Of a DNA stretch of 28,841 bases, positions 23,624-28,841 are shown piece after piece. Origin of the DNA: a virus; the IMG/VR virus record IMGVR_UViG_3300047994_000594, positions 1 through 28,841 of that record, one strand, 5' to 3'. How positions within the stretch are numbered: the stretch's first letter is position 1; every line of letters starts with the position of its first letter. The notes beneath the pieces were generated by a model. That model did no database searches and was not told where the DNA came from. It saw only the letters and a list, made by a program, of their open reading frames with translations. Made by a program: the position numbers and the translations under genes.

Positions 23624-25011
23624 CGGCCCTCCTCAGCCTTGATACGTGCGAGTTCCGCAATACCATCCTCGATGCCGTACATCGGCCCCAAAACATGCAT
23701 TGCCGTCTCGCGTGAAATCTGTTTCGCCGCCACCAGCGAATTCAGCGTCTCTGCCGCGCGCTGCCGATCCAGCGAGTCGACAGGATACCAGTCCGGCCAG
23801 CGCAGGTTGATCTGTGCATCCGCATCCATCAGCGGCAGCACCAATCCCTCCAGCGCCAGCGGATAAATCCGGGCCGCCCGCAAAATCATCCGCGCCAGAG
23901 ACATCAGCCCGTCGCCGTAGCTTATCCGTAAATTATCAGCTAGCCACAGCAACCCCTGATTCATCATCTCGATCGCACGCCCGCTAGACGGCGCCGTCAA
24001 CCGGCTCGCATCCACCCGGTTGCCATGCACGCTCTCCAGCGCAAGCTCGCGCAGCGTGCGCACATAATCGATCACCGCCTGGCTCGCCGTCCCGCCAATC
24101 TCCAGCAGCTTCGCGTCACCCTTCTCGCTCACCACCAGCGCATTGGCCGCCCCGCGCACCATCGTTCCGTCCAATCCCGCCGGCTCGCGTATCAGCAGCG
24201 TCGGATCGCTGCTATATTTCAGCCCGCGCCCTGCCTGGCTGAGCTGATAATCGATCTCAATCCCGGTCTCAACCGCCGCACGAAACGTACAGGCGCCATC
24301 GGGCGCCTTGCCGCCCGGAAGGTTGCGTATCCAAACAACAGGTACAAACCCAAGCCGGTGTGAAATGCTCCTGTCATGGTCGCGCAACAACGCTGCCTGG
24401 CTTCCCACGCGCGCGGGCAAGAACCAGCTTTCCTCCTGTGCATCCCAGGTCCGTACAAACCAGTAGAGCGCATCGACATCGTCGATGTCATAACCCTGCT
24501 CTGCAAGCTCCCATCCAACCACCTTGACCCGCTCGGTCACGCGCAAGAGCTTGTCCGGCTCCTGCGGATCCCAAACCGGCGTCAGAAAATCCGTGTCTGC
24601 CACATCGACAAACACGCGCCGGTTCCGAATGCGCATAAACAATGCAACCGAGCCTACGCTCCCGCGCAGCCCCGCTTCCGTCATCACCGCATTCAGCCGC
24701 GCATCGCGAACAATGGCGGCCAACGCGTTACGCACGTCGGAGTCAGGCGATTCGATAACCGGGAAATGCCCCTCGCTGAACAGCAAGGCAACACTATCTT
24801 CCACCACCACCCGCGCCAGCGCATACCGCACCGACGGCCGCCGCTCCCGCACCGGAATATATTCGCCGCCGCCGCTACGTTCCTGATGAAACTCATACGG
24901 CAACACATCATAGATCGTGCCATCCAGCACCCGCCGCAGCACCCCCAAAGTCCACGCGCGCTCAGCAAAATCCCGATCACGCGGCACCAGCTCGCAAATC
25001 GTACTGAACAA
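23620..25011 (-). CDS. Portal protein, SPP1 gp6-like
   Basis: 463 residues, normal for SPP1-type portals. RRVLDGTIYDVLPYEFHQE opens the clip region. VRYALARVVVEDSVALLFSEGHFPVI and GLRGSVGSVALFMRIRN form the body. IDYQLSQAGRGLKYSSDPTLLI and SSGRAIEMMNQGLLWLADNLR include the conserved helices of the wing, ending LPLMDADAQINLRWPDWYPVD and RETAMHVLGPMYGI. The dodecameric portal is the DNA channel and the terminase dock. Start is TTG 25011 with AGAGG seven bases upstream and no ATG nearby. It lies after the terminase across a 98-bp gap with a hairpin. Confidence 0.88.
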   Translation of the reverse strand: MFSTICELVPRDRDFAERAWTLGVLRRVLDGTIYDVLPYEFHQERSGGGEYIPVRERRPSVRYALARVVVEDSVALLFSEGHFPVIESPDSDVRNALAAIVRDARLNAVMTEAGLRGSVGSVALFMRIRNRRVFVDVADTDFLTPVWDPQEPDKLLRVTERVKVVGWELAEQGYDIDDVDALYWFVRTWDAQEESWFLPARVGSQAALLRDHDRSISHRLGFVPVVWIRNLPGGKAPDGACTFRAAVETGIEIDYQLSQAGRGLKYSSDPTLLIREPAGLDGTMVRGAANALVVSEKGDAKLLEIGGTASQAVIDYVRTLRELALESVHGNRVDASRLTAPSSGRAIEMMNQGLLWLADNLRISYGDGLMSLARMILRAARIYPLALEGLVLPLMDADAQINLRWPDWYPVDSLDRQRAAETLNSLVAAKQISRETAMHVLGPMYGIEDGIAELARIKAEEGR

Positions 25012-25061
25012 GATGCCACCTCTTCACAATTCTTCGCGCGCCGCGGGAAAGCAGAGCCGGT

Positions 25062-25086
25062 GGTGGGTGGGCGTCAGCCCGCCACC
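25062..25086. repeat. GC-rich imperfect hairpin between terminase and portal
   Basis: GGTGG at 25062-25066 with CCACC at 25082-25086, and GGGC at 25069-25072 with GCCC at 25077-25080 around GTCA, form a bulged stem. It is in the leader of the portal gene and may be an RNA-stabilising hairpin or a dispersed element. Confidence 0.5.
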
Positions 25087-25109
25087 TACGCGCAAGTCGA
25101 ACGCCGCCG

Positions 25110-26576
25110 CTAACGTTCGGAAAACGCCAACCGTGCAAACCGCGCCGGCGGCTTCAACTCCAGAAACATGCCGAACGCCCGCGACAGCGCATCCACCTGA
25201 TCGTCCTTCGATCCATGCGGAAACTGCGCAATCTCATCGAGCAGCGCTGCGTTCCAAGCCGCCCGCCGCATGCTCAGCAACCCATTCTCCAGATTCGCCG
25301 AAACCGACCGCGCCCGCACGGCTTTCTCACCCGTCTCCGGCGTCGCAGTCACCCGGTAGCCGGCAAGCGATTGCACCAGATACATCACCTGCGCCCGCCC
25401 AGCCTGCCCCGGATCCTGCGGCAACCCGATCGCAACCTCCGGCCCATCACGCTCCGCCGCCGCCCGAATGGCCGCAGCCACCGCCGCCGGACCGCGCCGA
25501 AACCTGATCACGTCATCGATGCAGAACGCCCCCGCATCCGTGCGCACCAGCTTCAGCCCAACCGACCAGTCCGGATTACCGCCCGAAGATTCATCAGTGG
25601 CCGCCAAATCCCATGCCCGCACCGCTATGCCCGCAGGCACGGCGTCCACGGCCGCCAGCCGCCGCGGATCGAACATCCGGCCGGTCTGCTCGCGTGGCGC
25701 CTGCTGAAACAGACAGGAGAATTGCCGCTCGCCCAGCACCGCCTGCTTCTCCAGCAGCGCCGCCCGATCCTCCCACTCTGGCCAAAGCGCCTCCCCCGGC
25801 GCCCGTCCCAGCGGATCACCCGGCTCGGCCAGCGCCGGCAGACGCACCACCTCCCAGCCCGGCTGCCCAACCAGCCGGCCTGCCAGATCGTCCACATGCC
25901 AGCGCGTCATCACCAGCACGATCCGCCCGCCCGGCTTCAGCCGTGTCACCAACTCCGACCCGAACCAGTTCCACAAATGCTCGCGCGCCGAATAGCTCTC
26001 CGCCTCCGACACCGAACGCACCGGATCGTCGATCAACGCCAGGTCGGCCCGCCGCCCGGTCACCGCCCCATGCACGCCGATCGAGAAATATTCCCCACCC
26101 TGATCCGTCAGAAAGCAGCCGGACGCCCGCGCATCCGCGCGCACCCGCACGCCGAGCTTCGTCGCATGCTCGTCGATCAGCCCGCGCACCCCGCGCCCGA
26201 AATGCCCGCTCAACCCGGCGGTGTGCGAAGCCGCAATCACCGCGCTCCCGGGATGACGCGCAAACCACCACGCCGGAAACAGCCGGCTCGCATACGTGCT
26301 CTTCGCCGACCCAGGCGGCAGCAGCAGCATCAGCCGCCGCGTCTCGCCGTCCGACACTTTCTGCAACGCATCAAGGATCAGACTATGGTGCGCCGCAGGC
26401 GACTGGCCCAGCGGCGCCAGCGCGTGCCGCGCCCAATCCTCCAGGCCGAAACGAAGCCCCTCCCTGGACCCGGTCTCAGCCACATCGGCCGGACCAGACC
26501 CATCCCGATGCTCATCCTTGATCGCGATGATGTCCCGAGCCCCCGCCCGACGTGCTAACACCCGCGGCGCGGACAA
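25110..26576 (-). CDS. Large terminase subunit (packaging ATPase/nuclease)
   Basis: 488 residues with both terminase halves. The ATPase domain has LLPPGSAKST (residues 85-94), a Walker A with Ser/Ala in place of the usual Gly-Lys spacing; LALIDDP (179-185) as Walker B; and VMTRWHVDD (222-230) as the coupling motif. The RuvC-like nuclease has WDLAATDES (322-330), IGLPQDPGQAG (383-393) and KDDQVDALS (457-465), the acidic metal-binding pattern. It cuts the concatemer and pumps DNA into the prohead. TTG 26576 has GAGG nine bases upstream; a GTG at 26561 is possible. The 5' end faces the oppositely oriented lipoprotein gene. Confidence 0.92.
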   Translation of the reverse strand: MSAPRVLARRAGARDIIAIKDEHRDGSGPADVAETGSREGLRFGLEDWARHALAPLGQSPAAHHSLILDALQKVSDGETRRLMLLLPPGSAKSTYASRLFPAWWFARHPGSAVIAASHTAGLSGHFGRGVRGLIDEHATKLGVRVRADARASGCFLTDQGGEYFSIGVHGAVTGRRADLALIDDPVRSVSEAESYSAREHLWNWFGSELVTRLKPGGRIVLVMTRWHVDDLAGRLVGQPGWEVVRLPALAEPGDPLGRAPGEALWPEWEDRAALLEKQAVLGERQFSCLFQQAPREQTGRMFDPRRLAAVDAVPAGIAVRAWDLAATDESSGGNPDWSVGLKLVRTDAGAFCIDDVIRFRRGPAAVAAAIRAAAERDGPEVAIGLPQDPGQAGRAQVMYLVQSLAGYRVTATPETGEKAVRARSVSANLENGLLSMRRAAWNAALLDEIAQFPHGSKDDQVDALSRAFGMFLELKPPARFARLAFSER

Positions 26577-26617
26577 AGTCCGCCACCTCGACCGGGCGAG
26601 ATTCTCAAAAAGGAGAG

Positions 26618-27139
26618 ATGTTCCAGATGGTCTTTTTCAGGAAAAGACGCCAAACCCGGCCCGACCCGGCATCCAAGGAACACCGGCCGAAACGTCCGAG
26701 CGACCGCACCGCAGTTGCCTGCGCGCAAACCGCCATCGTTGAGAAACTTATAGGGAAAGTTGGGGCAGCTGGGCAAGCAAAAAAGAACAGGTGGAGAACA
26801 TTTTTTCTTGCCCCCCTGATTCTCAGCGCCTGTGCCGGACCGCAGGCCATGTTCACCGGCCAGACCAAGCCTCTCGCCGGTACCTGCGATCCACCCTCAG
26901 CCGCCGTCCTCACCCTGCGCCACCGCGCCGTCGCCTTCGCTCCCAACACCGGCACCCTGGTGCTGAAGGGCATCGAAGATCCGCCCGGCCACCTGACCGC
27001 CGACCTCATCCTCCCCGGCATAGACCACAAACCCTACCGCCTGGCTCTGGACGCCATCCGCCGGGCCGGCACCGTAGACGGCACCTACACCACCCCCCGC
27101 TGCCGCTACGCCATAACCCTGAAACAAACCGCGGACTAA
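26618..27139 (+). CDS. Putative lipoprotein on the opposite strand, possible moron
   Basis: The reading frame gives LAPLILSACAGPQAMF, where LSAC is a lipobox and the Cys (codon at 26831) the likely lipid site. About 100 residues follow (GTCDPPSAAVLTLRHRAVAFAP, then DGTYTTPRCRYAITLKQ) in the style of a small secreted beta domain. Such acetobacterial lipoproteins are known to me only by resemblance; no function is assigned. ATG 26618 or 26627 gives a leader of about 70 residues before the Cys, abnormally long, and most of it is basic and helical. AGGAG lies at 26611-26615. The start may be wrong, or the 5' end may be frameshifted near the T6 and A6 runs at 26779-26806. Being opposite to the late genes, it is probably host-derived cargo. 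Confidence 0.5.
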   Translation: MFQMVFFRKRRQTRPDPASKEHRPKRPSDRTAVACAQTAIVEKLIGKVGAAGQAKKNRWRTFFLAPLILSACAGPQAMFTGQTKPLAGTCDPPSAAVLTLRHRAVAFAPNTGTLVLKGIEDPPGHLTADLILPGIDHKPYRLALDAIRRAGTVDGTYTTPRCRYAITLKQTAD

Positions 27140-27220
27140 CAGCAGCCCCCGAGGAGCGCCCGAAAACCTCCTCTCCGCCCTTGCGGACTATGGCAGTCGC
27201 ACAGCCGCTGAACGAGTGAA

Positions 27221-27243
27221 CTTAGCAAAATCAATTCGCTAAG
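27221..27243. repeat. Inverted repeat CTTAGC/GCTAAG
   Basis: CTTAGC at 27221-27226 and GCTAAG at 27238-27243 flank 11 bp. The TTAGC/GCTAA core matches part of the repeats near the repressor gene (GTTAGC at 28337 and 28382), so it may be a further regulator site, though this is speculative. Confidence 0.4.
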
Positions 27244-27251
27244 CACCGATT

Positions 27252-27293
27252 CTTCTCCCTACCCCCTTGTGGGGGAGGGCCGAGGTGGGGGGG
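27252..27293. repeat. REP-like element, CTTCTCCCTC family, copy 4
   Basis: CTTCTCCCTA at 27252-27261, CCCCC and GTGGGGGAGGG follow, then CCGAGGTGGGGGG. The stem is CCCTACCCCC with GGGGGAGGG, with one mismatch. It shares its orientation with the other three copies. Confidence 0.8.
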
Positions 27294-27415
27294 ACGGTAC
27301 GGGTACAGACCTCAACATTCTTGCACGGCCACAGGAAGACTGCAGGACTGGAACCAGCGAGAAATCGTTTCAACCTTGTTTGCACACCATAGCGCACTTG
27401 CGGAAGAGGAAGGGC

Positions 27416-27435
27416 CCCAGCCCGCAAGGGCTGGG
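27416..27435. repeat. GC-rich hairpin with GCAA tetraloop
   Basis: CCCAGCCC at 27416-27423 and GGGCTGGG at 27428-27435 form a perfect 8-bp stem with a GCAA loop, a stable GNRA tetraloop. It sits 40 bp from the 3' end of the DUF6362-like gene. No T-run follows on either strand, so a strict intrinsic terminator is not supported. Confidence 0.6.
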
Positions 27436-27474
27436 AAGGTGAGGGCGCAAGACACGCAGAAACCGATAACCACA

Positions 27475-28008
27475 TCACGTCACGGAGGCCGGCGGTACCC
27501 ACGCCTTCCCGCCCGCAACCGATGACCGACGGCCGAGCGCCGCCACAGCCGCCACCAGCATATCGATCCCCTGCCCGTGCCAGCGCTGTACCGCCTTGTG
27601 ATCGGCCCCAACCACCTCGCCCAGCCGCCGCCACGAGAACAGATGCCGCTCGGTCACCGGGCTCACCAGGCTCCTCGCCCCCACAATGCGCCTGATCACC
27701 CGCCGGTCGGCCGGTATCAGCGTAATCCACCCCAGCGCCTCATCCATCCGGCTGATTCGCGAGGCCGAAGGCGTCGGCGGCCGCACCCGCCCGCGATCAG
27801 ACCCGTACCCCTCGACCACCGAAGGCATCACTTCCAGATGGCTCACCCGCATCTTCGTCGAATACCCGGTCCCAGGCAGGGCCAGCAGCGTCGCCCCCGC
27901 TTCTTCCAGCCGATACACCACAAACGCGGCATCGATCTCACGCTCCTCCGGCCGTCTCTGGAACATCCCGTCCTCGACCGTAGCCAACACACGCACCGAC
28001 TTATTCAT
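27475..28008 (-). CDS. DUF6362-like protein, candidate small terminase or regulator
   Basis: 177 residues. VYRLEEAGATLLALPGTGYST, then PSVVEGYG, PTPSASRISRMDEALGWITLIP, RRVIRRIVGARSLVSPVTERHLFSWRRLGEVVGADHKAVQRWHGQGIDML matches my memory of DUF6362, found near terminases in alphaproteobacterial prophages. The end has a helix-turn-helix-like (GEVVGADHKAVQRWH) segment, so it could bind DNA as a small terminase subunit or a late regulator. The start has GGAG eight bases upstream. It follows the GcrA-like gene by 12 bp and precedes the terminase across the lipoprotein gene, about 900 bp away. Confidence 0.65.
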   Translation of the reverse strand: MNKSVRVLATVEDGMFQRRPEEREIDAAFVVYRLEEAGATLLALPGTGYSTKMRVSHLEVMPSVVEGYGSDRGRVRPPTPSASRISRMDEALGWITLIPADRRVIRRIVGARSLVSPVTERHLFSWRRLGEVVGADHKAVQRWHGQGIDMLVAAVAALGRRSSVAGGKAWVPPASVT

Positions 28009-28020
28009 GTTTTGTTCTCC

Positions 28021-28311
28021 CTAAAGAAAAACCGGAAAAGGATAGCGTTCGCCCTCCAGCACCGTGCCATCGGTAATCAGCCCCCAGGTCTGCGGATGTC
28101 CGGCCTGCCGCGAAGGACGGTCCCGCGCCTCCACCGTCTCGGCCGGCGCCCTCTGCCGCCACATCCGCACCCCGATCTTCCGCGCCCGTTCGAGCACCGT
28201 GTTGCGGCCCAAATCCATGGCGCCAGCGATGGCGTCCCACGTAAGCCCCGCGTCCCGCAGCGCCCGCAGTTGCTCGTCCCGCGTCTCCGTCCACACCACA
28301 CAAACCCGCAT
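28021..28311 (-). CDS. GcrA-like helix-turn-helix protein
   Basis: 96 residues. WTETRDEQLRALRDAGLTWDAIAGAMDLGRNTVLERARKIGVR at the N-terminus is a homeodomain-like helix-turn-helix of the GcrA/Myb-like type. The C-terminus (RPSRQAGHPQTWGLITDGT and PFPVFL) is a short conserved-looking tail. GcrA is a methylation-responsive transcription factor in alphaproteobacteria; whether this protein acts the same way is unknown. ATG 28311 has GGGAGG five bases upstream; a GTG one codon earlier is also present. It is transcribed leftward, divergent from the repressor gene. Confidence 0.65.
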   Translation of the reverse strand: MRVCVVWTETRDEQLRALRDAGLTWDAIAGAMDLGRNTVLERARKIGVRMWRQRAPAETVEARDRPSRQAGHPQTWGLITDGTVLEGERYPFPVFL

Positions 28312-28326
28312 CACACCCTCCCGCCT

Positions 28327-28396
28327 CTAACGCAGAGTTAGCATTAATAACGGACTTGTGTCAACAACTCTATCTGGATTTGTTAGCAAGACTAAT
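28327..28396. promoter_or_regulatory. Divergent control region with repressor-type half-sites
   Basis: Between the two divergent genes, CTAAC at 28327-28331 and GTTAG at 28337-28341 form an inverted repeat with a 5-bp centre. GTTAG at 28382-28386 and CTAAT at 28392-28396 form a second with the same spacing. A TTGACA-like -35 on the minus strand (28359-28364) points to the GcrA-like gene, but a good -10 is not evident. The layout suits autoregulation by the Xre-type repressor; this is inference. Confidence 0.5.
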
Positions 28397-28407
28397 GCAT
28401 ACTCCTC

Positions 28408-28437
28408 GTAGGATGGGTGGCACTTGGGCAACCCATC
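28408..28437. repeat. REP-like palindrome, GATGGGT family, copy 2
   Basis: GATGGGTGGC at 28412-28421 and GCAACCCATC at 28428-28437 pair with one mismatch around ACTTGG, preceded by GTAG. It matches the element at 17145-17173. It lies in the leader of the repressor gene. Confidence 0.8.
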
Positions 28438-28502
28438 AGGCCACGGCCGATGCCGCCAAGGCCGGCCAACGGTCAACGCCCGGAAGAGATTGCAATCAGC
28501 CC

Positions 28503-28841
28503 ATGGCCGAACACCGCCCCGAGCCGGACCAGACCGTAGGCCAGCGCATCAGTGCGCTGCGCCGCCAGCGCGGCATGACCCAGGACTCGCTGGCGGCAGC
28601 CTGCGACGTCAGCCGCAGCGCCGTAGCCCAATGGGAAACCGACCGCGCTGGCCAACTCCGCGGCAACATCACCCGCATCGCCGAGGCCCTCGGCACGTCC
28701 ATGGAATTTCTTCTGCAAGGCGCGGGCACCCCGAACAGCGCCACCGGCGACGAACTCGCCATGCTCCGCCTCTACCGCGCCTGCGCCCCCGAGGACCGAA
28801 CCTTCCTCCTCAGAACCGCCCGCAAGCTAGCCCGGCCGTAG
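28503..28841 (+). CDS. Xre/Cro-type transcriptional repressor
   Basis: 112 residues from the ATG at 28503. The HTH_3 domain is clear: VGQRISALRRQRGMTQDSLAAACDVSRSAVAQWETDRAGQ, then NITRIAEALGTSMEFLLQG. The remaining 35 residues are a short tail (LRLYRACAPEDRTFLLRTARKLA), and there is no peptidase domain, so it is not a LexA/CI-type cleavable repressor. The longer frame from 28356 runs through a palindrome and is not used. It probably keeps the adjacent leftward genes off in the lysogen, binding the half-sites at 28327-28396. Confidence 0.85.
   Translation: MAEHRPEPDQTVGQRISALRRQRGMTQDSLAAACDVSRSAVAQWETDRAGQLRGNITRIAEALGTSMEFLLQGAGTPNSATGDELAMLRLYRACAPEDRTFLLRTARKLARP

Larger units (their letters stand above)
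27140..27474. other. Non-coding gap with three palindromes
   Basis: This 335-bp stretch between the lipoprotein and the DUF6362-like gene has no convincing gene. It holds a TTAGC/GCTAA inverted repeat (27221-27243), a CTTCTCCCTC element and a GC-rich hairpin. No clear promoter was recognised. Confidence 0.7.

Noticed and set aside
25215-26558. A 447-codon plus-strand open frame
   Set aside because: It is the reverse of the terminase coding strand; the terminase motifs on the other strand decide the real gene.
27299-27415. A tRNA gene near a tRNA-like attachment site
   Set aside because: I could not form the acceptor, D, anticodon and T stems, and no TTCRANTC T-loop is present.
27239-27730. 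A 163-codon minus-strand frame
   Set aside because: It overlaps the DUF6362-like gene in another frame and its end is made of the REP-like elements.

Overview
This window is the late (structural) region of a contractile-tailed phage integrated in, or derived from, a GC-rich alphaproteobacterium. I see 28 genes. All but two are on the minus strand, so they read from high to low coordinates. GC-rich composition, dense TGATG/ATGA overlaps and host-type intergenic palindromes fit Rhodospirillales/Acetobacteraceae. That placement rests on sequence style and remembered family resemblance, not on a database search.

In transcription order: a Xre-type repressor (28503..28841, plus strand) diverges from a GcrA-like helix-turn-helix protein and a DUF6362-like protein that may be the small terminase. 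A lipoprotein-like gene on the plus strand (26618..27139) interrupts the late genes. Next come the packaging and head genes: large terminase, SPP1 gp6-like portal, scaffold-like protein and major capsid protein. Two connector-type proteins, a GT-A-like glycosyltransferase and a possible tail terminator follow. The contractile tail comprises the sheath, the tube, a tail assembly chaperone pair joined by a canonical -1 slippery heptamer (GGGAAAC), a small protein, and a short proline/alanine-rich protein in the tape-measure position. The baseplate set is a gp43/gpU-like protein, a LysM-like gpX analogue, the gpD-like hub, the gpV spike with a C-terminal HxH, gp25/gpW, gpJ and a gpI/YmfQ-like protein.

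The receptor-binding end (1..9888) holds a glycine-rich tail fibre, a fibre-tail adaptor and two beta-helix tail spikes that share an N-terminal module of about 80 residues. Three smaller genes follow: a coiled-coil protein with one membrane segment, a protein with a signal peptide, and a signal-peptide-bearing SGNH hydrolase whose catalytic domain is split by about 140 residues of repeat sequence. Together these suggest a particle that recognises and modifies cell-surface polysaccharide.

Two features set the region apart. Nearly every non-coding gap holds a palindromic element of the kind normally dispersed in host chromosomes: four related CTTCTCCCTC...GGGGGAGGG elements, two GATGGGT...ACCCATC elements, two GCGGAT...ATCCGC elements, and a large compound inverted repeat at 3192..3316. 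All the structural genes are nevertheless open. I see no integrase, capsid protease, endolysin or attachment site, although they may lie outside the window. The cluster may be a long-resident, perhaps domesticated, prophage. No RNA genes, CRISPR arrays or insertion sequences were seen.
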